A stretch of 64,000 nt of DNA from Vreelandella songnenensis. Its GTDB lineage: Bacteria; Pseudomonadota; Gammaproteobacteria; Pseudomonadales; Halomonadaceae. Made by a program: the position numbers and the translations under genes. The notes beneath the pieces were generated by a model. The model worked only from the letters and a program-made list of their open reading frames with translations. It made no database searches and was not told where the DNA came from. Of this stretch, positions 48,733 through 56,882 are shown piece by piece. The DNA lies in assembly GCF_003002925.1 (NCBI RefSeq), contig NZ_PVTK01000007.1:62001-126000 (forward strand), given 5' to 3'. Every line of letters starts with the position of its first letter. Position 1 is the stretch's first letter.

Positions 48733-48784
48733 GTCTGCTACGCGTGTCTGCTACGCGCGTCTGCTACACGTGTCTGTAACATGC
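48733..48784. repeat. 13-bp tandem repeat, about four copies
   Basis: Units GTCTGCTACGCGT, GTCTGCTACGCGC, GTCTGCTACACGT and the decayed GTCTGTAACATGC start at 48733, 48746, 48759 and 48772. The array lies about 160-215 bases upstream of nqrM. Confidence 0.85.
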
Positions 48785-48823
48785 TCTGATTATTTCTATA
48801 CCAGCGGCTGTTTGAACAACGCT

Positions 48824-48862
48824 TGCCGCAAATAAAAAAGGGCCAGCCTTGCGGCCAGCCCC
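48824..48862 (-). terminator. Probable terminator of the nqr operon
   Basis: AAAAGGG and CCCTTTT arms flank a GC-rich imperfect stem (GCC/GGC) 35 bases past the nqrF stop, with a T-run on the minus strand. The stem has a bulge and an internal loop. Confidence 0.7.
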
Positions 48863-48896
48863 TTTTGCGCTTGAAAGCGCCCTGCTGTTTGAATCA

Positions 48897-50129
48897 TCAA
48901 CCGCCGAAATCATCCAGCATGATGTTTTCCGGTTCAACACCCAGGTCAAGCAACAGCTTGATGACCGAGGCGTTCATCATGGGCGGCCCGCACATGTAGT
49001 ATTCACAGTCTTCAGGCGCCGGGTGGTCCTTCAGATAGTTTTCATACAGCACGTTATGGATAAACCCGGTAGGGCCTTCCCAGTTGTCTTCGGGCTGCGG
49101 ATCGGAGAGCGCCAGGTGCCATTCGAAGTTCGGGAACTCTTCGGCCAGCTGGTCGTACTCTTCGTTGTAGAAGGTCTCACGCCAAGAGCGCGCGCCATAC
49201 CAGAAGGACATCTTGCGATCCGACTTGAGACGCTTGAGCTGATCGAAGATGTGGCTACGCATTGGCGCCATGCCGGCACCGCCACCAATGAAGACCATTT
49301 CCGCGTCGGTATCCTTGGCAAAGAACTCGCCAAACGGACCCATGACGGTTACCTTGTCACCGGGCTTCAGGCTGAAGACATAGGTGGACATCAGACCGGG
49401 CGGATGGCTTGACTTGGGCGGCGGCGTCGCGATGCGGATGTTGAACTTGAGAAGCCCCTTTTCTTCCGGGTAGTTCGCCATGGAATAAGCGCGAATCACT
49501 TCCTCGTTGTTCTTGTGGGAAACGTCGAACAGGCCGAATTTTTCCCAATCACCGCGGTACTCTTCCTCGATATCGAAGTCAGAGAACTTGATATCGTAAG
49601 GCGGTGCTACCAGCTGAACGTAACCGCCGGCACGGAAGGCGACTTCTTCACCTTCGGGCAGCTTGAGGTTCAGCTCCTTGATAAAGGTGGCGACGTTGGG
49701 GTTGGCCGTTACTTCGGTTTCCCACTTCTTGACGCCAAACACCTCTTCAGGCACTTCGATCTTCATGTCCTGCTTGACCGGCACCTGACAGGAAAGACGC
49801 CAGCCTTCCTTCTTTTCACGCATGGTGAAGTGCGACTCTTCGGTCGGCAGAATGGAGCCACCGCCCTCTTCCACGCGGCACTTGCACTGGGCGCAGGAAC
49901 CGCCGCCACCGCACGCCGAGGAGAGGAAGATTCCGTTTGCCGCCAGCGTATTCAAGAGCTTGCCGCCGGCCTGAGTCTTCAGAGTGTGCTCAGGGTCGTG
50001 ATTGACCTCGATGGTCACGTCCCCGCTACTTACTAGCTTGCTGCGTGCTGCCAGAATGATCCCCGTCAAGCTGATGACGATGATCGTGAACATGACAACA
50101 CCGAGCAAGATGATAGTTGTATCAACCAT
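48897..50129 (-). CDS. nqrF: Na+-NQR subunit F (NADH-oxidising)
   Basis: The electron-entry subunit of the sodium-pumping NADH:quinone oxidoreductase. The 410-residue protein has an N-terminal membrane helix (about 5-27), a [2Fe-2S] ferredoxin domain with Cys73, Cys79, Cys82 and Cys114, and a ferredoxin-reductase FAD/NADH module (about 130-410) with RAYSMANYP and a [19 protein letters not shown] loop. It is the last nqr gene, 69 bases after nqrE across a strong hairpin. Confidence 0.97.
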   Translation of the reverse strand: MVDTTIILLGVVMFTIIVISLTGIILAARSKLVSSGDVTIEVNHDPEHTLKTQAGGKLLNTLAANGIFLSSACGGGGSCAQCKCRVEEGGGSILPTEESHFTMREKKEGWRLSCQVPVKQDMKIEVPEEVFGVKKWETEVTANPNVATFIKELNLKLPEGEEVAFRAGGYVQLVAPPYDIKFSDFDIEEEYRGDWEKFGLFDVSHKNNEEVIRAYSMANYPEEKGLLKFNIRIATPPPKSSHPPGLMSTYVFSLKPGDKVTVMGPFGEFFAKDTDAEMVFIGGGAGMAPMRSHIFDQLKRLKSDRKMSFWYGARSWRETFYNEEYDQLAEEFPNFEWHLALSDPQPEDNWEGPTGFIHNVLYENYLKDHPAPEDCEYYMCGPPMMNASVIKLLLDLGVEPENIMLDDFGG

Positions 50130-50160
50130 ATCGGCTTCCTATTGCTAAGGTTTCCTGTAA

Positions 50161-50183
50161 CCCGGCGATGCATCATCGCCGGG
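50161..50183 (-). repeat. Perfect hairpin between nqrE and nqrF
   Basis: A 10-bp perfect stem (50161-50170 with 50174-50183) and a 3-base loop, without a T-run on the minus strand. It could protect or separate the nqrABCDE and nqrF parts of the message. Confidence 0.6.
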
Positions 50184-50198
50184 AAAAACCGGCCCCGA

Positions 50199-50816
50199 TT
50201 AGAGCTGAATGCCCGAGAAGGACATGAAGCCCAGCGACATCAGACCCACGGTGATGAACGTGATACCCAGCCCTTGCAGACCGCCTGGCACGTCGCTGTA
50301 TTTGAGCTTTTCGCGAATGCCGGCAAGTGCGGCAATCGCCAGCGCCCAGCCGGTGCCCGCGCCAAAACCGTAGACCACGGATTCACCAAAGGTGTAGCTA
50401 CGCTCGACCATGAACAGTACACCACCCAGGATGGCGCAGTTAACGGTGATCAACGGCAGGAATACGCCCAGCGCGTTGTAAAGCGAAGGTACGTACTTAT
50501 CAAGGAACATCTCCATGATCTGTACCAGTGCCGCGATCACGCCGATATAGGAGAGCAGCCCCAGAAACGACAGATCGATATTTTCAGCACCGCTGATACC
50601 GGTCCAGGTCAGCGCGCCTTCCTGCAGCAGGTAGGTATACACCAGGTTGTTCACCGGTACGGTTACCGTCAGTACCACGATAACGGCGATACCCAGACCA
50701 ATGGCCGATGACACCTTCTTGGATACGGCAAGGAAGGTACACATGCCGAGGAAGAAGGCCAGGGCCATGTTCTCGACAAAGACCGAAGCAACGAAAAGGC
50801 TTAAATAGTGTTCCAT
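50199..50816 (-). CDS. nqrE: Na+-NQR subunit E
   Basis: A 205-residue inner-membrane subunit with six helices. With NqrD it forms the inverted-repeat pair that holds the membrane iron centre: one cysteine per half, here [13 protein letters not shown] (Cys26) and VNCAILGG (about Cys120). It lies 1 base after nqrD. Confidence 0.97.
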   Translation of the reverse strand: MEHYLSLFVASVFVENMALAFFLGMCTFLAVSKKVSSAIGLGIAVIVVLTVTVPVNNLVYTYLLQEGALTWTGISGAENIDLSFLGLLSYIGVIAALVQIMEMFLDKYVPSLYNALGVFLPLITVNCAILGGVLFMVERSYTFGESVVYGFGAGTGWALAIAALAGIREKLKYSDVPGGLQGLGITFITVGLMSLGFMSFSGIQL

Positions 50817-50817
50817 G

Positions 50818-51486
50818 TTACACGGCCTCCTGCGGCTTGGAGTTTTCCTTCATCTTGAACTCGTTCTCTTCTACCTGCTCGGGGTTGACCGAGCGCAGCA
50901 CCCAGATCAGCAGACCGATGATGAAGAAGGCCGAAGGCGGCAGCAGCAGCAGACCATTGGGCACGTACCAGCCGCCGTTTTGAACCGTCGGCAGGATGGT
51001 GAAGCCAAATACGCTGCCCGCACCCAGCAGTTCGCGGAAGAAGCCGACGACCATCAGAACGAAACCGTAGCCCAGCCCGTTACCGATACCGTCCAGGAAC
51101 GACATGCCGGGGGTGTTGGACATGGCAAAGCCTTCAGCACGACCCATTACAATACAGTTGGTAATAATCAGGCCCACAAACACCGACAGCTGCTTGGACA
51201 TCTCGTAAGCGTAGGCTTTGAGAATCTGATCCACCACGATAACCAGCGACGCGATGATGGTCATCTGTACGATAATACGGATCGCGGAAGGAATATGGTT
51301 CCGGATCAGCGAGACAAAGAAGTTAGAGAGCGAGGTTACAAAGATAACGGCCAGCGCCATTACCAACGACACGCTCATGCTGGTGGTTACCGCCAGCGCC
51401 GAACAAATCCCCAGAATCTGTAGTGCAATAGGGTTGTTCTGGAAGATTGGCGCTGTTAAAACGCTTTTTGCATTGACGTCCGCCAT
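50818..51486 (-). CDS. nqrD: Na+-NQR subunit D
   Basis: A 222-residue inner-membrane subunit, homologous to NqrE in inverted topology, with six helices. The conserved cysteines are in [12 protein letters not shown] (about residue 29) and [14 protein letters not shown] (about 111), ligands of the intramembrane iron site. It is separated from nqrC by 2 bases. Length matches Vibrio NqrD (about 210). Confidence 0.97.
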   Translation of the reverse strand: MADVNAKSVLTAPIFQNNPIALQILGICSALAVTTSMSVSLVMALAVIFVTSLSNFFVSLIRNHIPSAIRIIVQMTIIASLVIVVDQILKAYAYEMSKQLSVFVGLIITNCIVMGRAEGFAMSNTPGMSFLDGIGNGLGYGFVLMVVGFFRELLGAGSVFGFTILPTVQNGGWYVPNGLLLLPPSAFFIIGLLIWVLRSVNPEQVEENEFKMKENSKPQEAV

Positions 51487-51488
51487 GA

Positions 51489-52310
51489 TTAAGCCCCCTC
51501 ACCGTCTTCGAAGTCAGTATCGGTGTTTTCGGCATCTTCAGGCTCGGTACCGTCGCGGAATTTCGCAAGGTAAGGACCGAAACCCTCTTCGCTCAGCCAG
51601 AACTGCAGCATGTTGGTCACACCATTACTGGTGAGCGTTGCACCGGATAACGCGTCTACTTCATTTTCGTTGCTAGCGCCGCCTTTGGTCAGGTGGATTG
51701 CCGGTGAGAGGTCACCCTCTTCATCGTAAATCTCCTTGCCTTCCCACTGGGCCTGCCAGCGCGGATTGTTTACCTCGGCACCGAGTCCCGGCGTTTCGCT
51801 ATGATCGTAATACGTGATACTCACGATCGTATTGCCGTCGCCCTCAACCGATAGAAAGCCCATCATGCGGCCCCACAGGCCTTGACCACGAATCGGCAGA
51901 ACGATCTGGTCCGGGTTTTCCTCATCGCCAACGAGGTAGACAGTGGCGTAGTTTTCAACGCGCGAAAGACCTGCGATATCACGATCACCTGAGAGGGTAC
52001 GGCCCGTTGCCGGGTCACGTGCCGCTTCAAAGCCGTCGTAGGTATCAGGATCAAACTCATCGGAGTAGTCGCCGGTTTCAAGCTCGACCACACGCGCGGT
52101 GATTTGCTCTCGGAACGCCTCTTCCACATCCATACCCGGCTCGTACAAGCGTGCCACGTTGAGGATGTTGGTTTTACGATCCAGTTCCTGGTTGAGCTGC
52201 TGCGTCGGGCGCAGTGCGACGGCGGCCGTCGAAACGATCACCGAACACACGATGCACAGCGCAAACGCCACAATCAGGATCTTCTTGATGGAGTTATTAC
52301 CTTGTGCCAT
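51489..52310 (-). CDS. nqrC: Na+-NQR subunit C (FMN-carrying)
   Basis: This subunit relays electrons through a covalently bound FMN. The 273-residue protein has an N-terminal membrane helix (about 9-31) and a periplasmic FMN-binding domain with the attachment motif SGAT at 222-225 (Thr225). The flavin is attached by ApbE, which is not encoded next to this operon. A C-terminal acidic tail of about 20 residues ([15 protein letters not shown]) is an extra feature. Its start overlaps the nqrB stop by one base. Confidence 0.97.
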   Translation of the reverse strand: MAQGNNSIKKILIVAFALCIVCSVIVSTAAVALRPTQQLNQELDRKTNILNVARLYEPGMDVEEAFREQITARVVELETGDYSDEFDPDTYDGFEAARDPATGRTLSGDRDIAGLSRVENYATVYLVGDEENPDQIVLPIRGQGLWGRMMGFLSVEGDGNTIVSITYYDHSETPGLGAEVNNPRWQAQWEGKEIYDEEGDLSPAIHLTKGGASNENEVDALSGATLTSNGVTNMLQFWLSEEGFGPYLAKFRDGTEPEDAENTDTDFEDGEGA

Positions 52311-53536
52311 TAGGCAGTCTCCTCGGCCGGTACGCCAGTACGCTTGATGCGGCGCTTGATATTGGCCTGGACGAAGAAATGGTCAATCAGCGGTGCAAAC
52401 AGGTTGGCGAACAGGATGGCCAGCATGATGCCTTCCGGGAAAGCCGGGTTGACCACACGAATCAACACCGTCAATACACCGATCAGCGCGCCAAACAGCA
52501 GGCGGCCCTGGGAGGTCATTGAAGCCGACACCGGGTCGGTCGCCATGAAGACCATACCAAACGCAAACCCACCAATCACGAAGTGCCAGTACCACGGCAT
52601 GTCGAACATGGCGTTGGTATCGGAACCAATCAGGTTGAAGAGCGTACTGGTGGCCACCATCCCGAGAAACACTCCCAACATGATCCGCCAGGAAGCGATA
52701 CGGGTATAGAGCAACACCAAGGCGCCTATCATGATGGCAAGCGTTGACACCTCACCGACAGACCCCGGCACGAAGCCCAGGAAGGCATCCCACCAGCTGA
52801 AGGTATTGGTCAGCGTGTCCATGCCATCCTGGAAAGCCATGGAAAGCGCGGTTGCACCGGTATAACCATCGGCTGCCACCCAGATTGCATCACCGGAGAT
52901 CTGCGCCGGGTAGGCAAAGTAGAGAAAGGCACGACCGGTCAGCGCCGGGTTGAGGAAGTTCTTGCCGGTACCGCCAAAAATCTCCTTGCCGATCACTACA
53001 CCAAAGGTAATACCGAGGGCTACCTGCCAAAGCGGAATGGTTGCCGGAAGAATCAACGCGTAGAGCACAGAGGTCACGAAGAAACCTTCATTGACTTCAT
53101 GGCCGCGCTTGATGGCAAACAGAACTTCCCAGAAGCCGCCGACCGCAAAGGTCACCAGATAGATCGGCAGGAAGTAGACAGCGCCCAGTGCAAAGTTCGC
53201 CCAGAGACTGCCCGGGTCATGCCCTGCAGCAATCGCCATGAACAGCGTTTCACGCCAGCCGCTTAAAGCGGCGTAGCCTGAGTCGATGGCAACGTTGGCC
53301 TGCCAGCCCGCGTTCCACATGCCGAAGAACATGGCCGGGAAGGTGCAGAGCCAGACGGTGATCATGATGCGCTTTAGATCGATACCATCACGCACGTGCG
53401 CCGTGGTTTTGGCAACGCTGGGCGGCGAGTAGAAAATGGTGTCTACCGCTTCGTAGAGCGGGTAGAACTTTTCATACTTGCCGCCTTTATGGAAGTGCGG
53501 CTCGATATTATCGAGTGTTTGTCGAATACCCATCAT
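52310..53536 (-). CDS. nqrB: Na+-NQR subunit B (FMN-carrying, quinone site)
   Basis: The largest membrane subunit, forming the Na+ pathway and ubiquinone site. The 408-residue protein has about ten helices and the covalent FMN threonine in [12 protein letters not shown] (Thr229). The [25 protein letters not shown] core segment begins near residue 183. Tandem ATG codons overlap the nqrA stop (TGATGATG); either could start translation. Confidence 0.97.
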   Translation of the reverse strand: MMGIRQTLDNIEPHFHKGGKYEKFYPLYEAVDTIFYSPPSVAKTTAHVRDGIDLKRIMITVWLCTFPAMFFGMWNAGWQANVAIDSGYAALSGWRETLFMAIAAGHDPGSLWANFALGAVYFLPIYLVTFAVGGFWEVLFAIKRGHEVNEGFFVTSVLYALILPATIPLWQVALGITFGVVIGKEIFGGTGKNFLNPALTGRAFLYFAYPAQISGDAIWVAADGYTGATALSMAFQDGMDTLTNTFSWWDAFLGFVPGSVGEVSTLAIMIGALVLLYTRIASWRIMLGVFLGMVATSTLFNLIGSDTNAMFDMPWYWHFVIGGFAFGMVFMATDPVSASMTSQGRLLFGALIGVLTVLIRVVNPAFPEGIMLAILFANLFAPLIDHFFVQANIKRRIKRTGVPAEETA

Positions 53537-54885
53537 CAGGCCTCTTTCTCGATCATGGTGAGATTGTCACGCAGGATAGGGCCATACTCGTATTTGCCGG
53601 GGCAAACGTACGTGCAGAGCGCCAGATCCTCTTCGTCTAGCTCAAGACACCCAAGTTGCATGGCAACTTCAATGTCGCCCACGATCAGCGAACGCAAGAG
53701 CTGCGTTGGCATGATGTCCAGTGGCATGACCGTCTCGTACGAACCCACCGGTACCATGGCACGCTCGGAGCCGTTGGTAGAAGTGGTAGGTGCGTAGTTG
53801 CGCAGGCCTTTGATGCGGGAAAGATAAATTCCAAGAACCGAATGGCGATCAGTACCCAGCGACAGCCAACCCAGCAAGGCACGCTTGTTGCCTTCTTCGA
53901 GCAGGCTGATCTGGTTGCTGAACCGTCCCAGGTAGCTCAGTTGGCCTTCCGCGGTAAAGCCCGAGAAGACGGAGCCGGAGATGACGCGAGTGTCATCGGG
54001 TTTGATGACTTCGCCGGCCAGGAGTTCCTCAGTGCTGGCACCCATGCGGGTACGAACAAGGCGAGGCTTCTCGGCGCGCGGACCGCCAATGGCGACAACG
54101 CGCTCGGTGCTCAGTTTGCCTTCGGTGAAGAGCTTGCCGAAGGCGATGACATCCTGATAACCGATATGCCAGACTTTCTTATGCAGTGCGACGGGCGAGA
54201 GGTAGTGGATATGCGTGCCTACCAGGCCAGCCGGGTGTGGGCCTGCAAAGCTTTCAGCCCTTACACCGTCGATATCACCGCCAGGGATATTGGCGTCAGC
54301 ACCCGTGCACAGGAAAACGTTGCCCTCGGTCAGGCGTGTTAGCACCTTGAGGCCGTCTTCAAACGCTTGGGTATTTTCATTGATGATGACGGCAGGGTCG
54401 GCACTCAGCGGATGAGTATCCACAGCCGTTACAAAAATATCGGCAGGCTTGCTGTCTATCGCAGGTGTTCGAGAGAAAGGACGCGTACGCAGTGCCGTCC
54501 AGAGTCCTGTTTCAACCAGTTGGTCGACTACCAGCTGACGATCAAGTTGCGCTAAAGAAGAGCGATCATGGGAAGCGAATGTCATCGCTTCTTCATTTTC
54601 TTCGACTTTAATGACCACAGACAGCAGACGACGCTTTTCGCCACGGTTTATTGCAACCACTTCACCGCTGGCAGGTGCGGTGAAGCGCACCCCTTCCACT
54701 TTCTTGTCGGTAAAGAGTAGCTGGCCCAGTTTGACCTTATCCCCTTCCTGAACTTCCATGGTTGGCTTCATGCCAACATAGTCAGTGCCCAGGATTGCCA
54801 CGTAACGCACAGGCTGCGCATCTTCAATACGCTGCTCGGGCGCTCCCGTGATGGGGAGATCCAGGCCTTTTTTGACTTCGATCAT
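53536..54885 (-). CDS. nqrA: Na+-NQR subunit A
   Basis: A 449-residue cytoplasmic-side subunit and first gene of nqrABCDEF. Family features are the N-terminal [14 protein letters not shown], a biotinyl/barrel-sandwich-like segment with [15 protein letters not shown] (about 70-85) and the central [13 protein letters not shown]. The complex pumps Na+ while oxidising NADH, suited to a salt-adapted bacterium. A promoter and paired repeats lie in its 312-base upstream region. Confidence 0.97.
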   Translation of the reverse strand: MIEVKKGLDLPITGAPEQRIEDAQPVRYVAILGTDYVGMKPTMEVQEGDKVKLGQLLFTDKKVEGVRFTAPASGEVVAINRGEKRRLLSVVIKVEENEEAMTFASHDRSSLAQLDRQLVVDQLVETGLWTALRTRPFSRTPAIDSKPADIFVTAVDTHPLSADPAVIINENTQAFEDGLKVLTRLTEGNVFLCTGADANIPGGDIDGVRAESFAGPHPAGLVGTHIHYLSPVALHKKVWHIGYQDVIAFGKLFTEGKLSTERVVAIGGPRAEKPRLVRTRMGASTEELLAGEVIKPDDTRVISGSVFSGFTAEGQLSYLGRFSNQISLLEEGNKRALLGWLSLGTDRHSVLGIYLSRIKGLRNYAPTTSTNGSERAMVPVGSYETVMPLDIMPTQLLRSLIVGDIEVAMQLGCLELDEEDLALCTYVCPGKYEYGPILRDNLTMIEKEA

Positions 54886-54930
54886 AGTCTCGCCCAGTTG
54901 ATGGATCGGATATACGAAGGTAAGGGGTTC

Positions 54931-54968
54931 GAATGCTTATTTTCTGCTCAGTGAATTCTTATTTTCTG
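54931..54968 (-). promoter_or_regulatory. Paired 16-base direct repeat in the nqrA leader
   Basis: GAATGCTTATTTTCTG (54931-54946) and GAATTCTTATTTTCTG (54953-54968), given on the plus strand, differ by one base and are spaced 22 bases apart, about two helical turns. They lie downstream of the predicted -10 box and 46-83 bases before the nqrA start. Confidence 0.5.
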
Positions 54969-55026
54969 TCAGATCGTTACCAGTCAGGCCCAAGCACCGC
55001 TTGAACCACCCCGAAAAATCCTCCGT

Positions 55027-55055
55027 ATTATAAAGATAAGCGCGGCCAATGACCA
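55027..55055 (-). promoter_or_regulatory. Sigma-70 promoter of nqrABCDEF
   Basis: On the minus strand, a consensus TATAAT -10 box (55027-55032) follows TGGTCA (55050-55055) with a 17-base spacer, about 140 bases before nqrA. Confidence 0.5.
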
Positions 55056-55112
55056 CATCCCTGATACCCACAAAAAGTGTTATGCACCTATCAATCAGGT
55101 TTGATTTTACAA

Positions 55113-55139
55113 TTAAAAACGCCACCCGAAGGTGGCGTT
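55113..55139 (-). terminator. Rho-independent terminator of gap
   Basis: A 9-bp stem AACGCCACC/GGTGGCGTT (55118-55126 with 55131-55139) with a tetraloop and a T-run on the minus strand lies 58 bases past the gap stop. Confidence 0.85.
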
Positions 55140-55197
55140 GAAAAAAACCGCGGCGCTGGAAAAGCCGTTTGACAGGCGATTCACCAACTTATAGGCA

Positions 55198-56658
55198 TTA
55201 ACCGTGGTGTGGCAGCTTGAGAAACTGAACGTTCGACATTTGCTGCAGGATGCGAATCACCTGGCAGCTGTAGCCAAATTCGTTGTCGTACCATACGTAC
55301 ACCACCGCGTGATTATCGTTGGCAATGGTTGCCTTGGCATCCACGATGCCCGCGTGGCGGTTGCCGACGAAGTCCGACGACACCACTTCAGCCGAATCCA
55401 CGAAGTCGATCTGCTTCTGGTAAGAAGAGTCGATGGACATGCGACGCAGGTAGTCGTTGAGTGACGCTGCATCCGTCGGCTTGTCCAGCGTCAGGTTCAA
55501 GATGGCCATGGAGACGTTGGGAGTAGGCACGCGGATGGCGTTACCGGTCAGCTTGCCTTCAAGCTCGGGCAGCGCCTTGGCCGCCGCTTTCGCCGCGCCG
55601 GTTTCCGTCAATACCATGTTGAGCGCCGCGCTGCGGCCGCGACGGTCACCCTTGTGATAGTTATCGATCAGGTTCTGGTCGTTGGTGTAGGCATGCACGG
55701 TTTCCACGTGGCCATTGGCAACGCCGTACTCATCATTGAGCACCTTGAGTACCGGAACGATGGCATTGGTAGTACAGGAGGCCGCCGAGACAATCCGGTC
55801 ACTCTCATCGATGGTCGTGTGATTCACGCCGTAAACGATATTCTTGATATCGCCCTTACCCGGAGCGGTCAACAGGGCCTTGGCAGCGCCCTTGCACTCC
55901 AGGTGCTGACCCAGGCCCGCTTCATCGCGCCAGATACCGGTGTTATCGACAATCACGGCGTTGTTGATGCCGTAAGTGGTGTAGTCGATTTCGCTGGGCG
56001 AATCAGCGTAGATTACCTGAACCACGTTACCGTTAACGGTCAGCGTACGCGCCTCGGCATCAACGGAAATAGTGCCTTCAAACGGGCCGTGCACGGAGTC
56101 ACGGCGCAGCAAGCTGGCACGCTTTTCCAGGTCCTTGGCCACATCGCCCCGACCACGCACCACAATAGCGCGAAGACGCAGCAGGTTGCCGCCGCCAGCT
56201 TTCTCGACCAGCACGCGCGCCAGCAGGCGGCCAATACGGCCAAATCCATACAGCACGACGTCCTGCGGCTCGCCCTTGCTGGCGCCGGGCTGATAACCCT
56301 CGATGATGTCCTTGAGCTCGCTGCGCAAGAACGCATCAAGGTCGCCGCCGCCCTGCTTCTTGAACGTCACCGCAAGCTTGCCCACATCCACGTGAGCCGG
56401 ACCCAGGTTGAGGGCATTCATGGCCTCAACGATGGGGAAGGTATCCTCGACCGAAAGCTCGGTACCTTCAATCTTGCGCACGAAGCGGTGGTCTTTGATG
56501 ATGCGGATAACCGACTGATTGATCAGCGAGCGCCCAAACATGGTGGCCACAACGTTGTTCTGGCGATACAGGCGTCCGACCAGCGGGATCATCTGCTCTG
56601 CCAGGGCTTGATTGTTCTGCCATTCCTGAAAAACGTTCTCGGAAGCTTGCTGACTCAC
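55198..56658 (-). CDS. gap: Glyceraldehyde-3-phosphate dehydrogenase, long N-terminal type
   Basis: A 486-residue GapDH in which about 130 extra residues precede the dehydrogenase. The core has GFGRIGR (about 138-144) and the catalytic cysteine C295 in SAASCTTNAIVPV, with TGAAKAAAKALPELEGKLTGNAIRVP-type substrate residues after it. Related long proteins occur beside mfd in Pseudomonas (PA3001). The start is set at GTG 56658, because GAGG lies six bases upstream and the predicted promoter (56692-56720) starts transcription at about 56685. That excludes the frame start (a TTG) at 56688. The direction of use (glycolytic or gluconeogenic) is not evident. Confidence 0.9.
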   Translation of the reverse strand: MSQQASENVFQEWQNNQALAEQMIPLVGRLYRQNNVVATMFGRSLINQSVIRIIKDHRFVRKIEGTELSVEDTFPIVEAMNALNLGPAHVDVGKLAVTFKKQGGGDLDAFLRSELKDIIEGYQPGASKGEPQDVVLYGFGRIGRLLARVLVEKAGGGNLLRLRAIVVRGRGDVAKDLEKRASLLRRDSVHGPFEGTISVDAEARTLTVNGNVVQVIYADSPSEIDYTTYGINNAVIVDNTGIWRDEAGLGQHLECKGAAKALLTAPGKGDIKNIVYGVNHTTIDESDRIVSAASCTTNAIVPVLKVLNDEYGVANGHVETVHAYTNDQNLIDNYHKGDRRGRSAALNMVLTETGAAKAAAKALPELEGKLTGNAIRVPTPNVSMAILNLTLDKPTDAASLNDYLRRMSIDSSYQKQIDFVDSAEVVSSDFVGNRHAGIVDAKATIANDNHAVVYVWYDNEFGYSCQVIRILQQMSNVQFLKLPHHG

Positions 56659-56691
56659 GTGCGGCCTCATAGGGTTAATAAAATTCAACGT

Positions 56692-56720
56692 ATTATCCCG
56701 GCCTTACCGCCGAGTCGCAA
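56692..56720 (-). promoter_or_regulatory. Sigma-70 promoter of gap
   Basis: On the minus strand, TTGCGA (56715-56720), a 17-base spacer and GATAAT (56692-56697) form a good promoter, with the predicted start 27 bases upstream of the chosen GTG. Confidence 0.6.
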
Positions 56721-56882
56721 TGAATGGATGGTCGCAGGTCATGTAGGGTTATTACAGAAAACGACGTTTGACTACAAACTCGAAATAGACTCTCTGTGAA
56801 ACCGCAGCGGCCAAGTCCTCTAATTGAAACGGGTCATCGTGTATGATCACTCCTCCGTTTCAGCGCAAAACGATACCTGACT

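Larger units (their letters stand above)
48571..48896. other. Intergenic region between nqrF and nqrM with tandem repeat
   Basis: No gene is visible. The region contains the nqrF terminator (48824-48862) and a 13-bp tandem repeat (48733-48784). It must also contain the nqrM promoter, which I cannot place. An apbE gene, often found here in other bacteria, is absent. Confidence 0.6.
54886..55197. other. nqr promoter region and gap terminator
   Basis: This gene-free region carries, in minus-strand order, the terminator of gap (55118-55139), the nqrA promoter (-10 at 55027-55032) and two copies of a 16-base repeat in the nqrA leader (54931-54968). A 62-codon minus frame spanning it looks non-coding. 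Confidence 0.6.

Noticed and set aside
48733-48784. CRISPR array
   Set aside because: The units are 13 bp and directly adjacent, with no spacers and no cas genes.
54937-55125. 62-codon minus frame upstream of nqrA
   Set aside because: It overlaps the gap terminator, the nqrA promoter and the leader repeats, so it is most likely non-coding.
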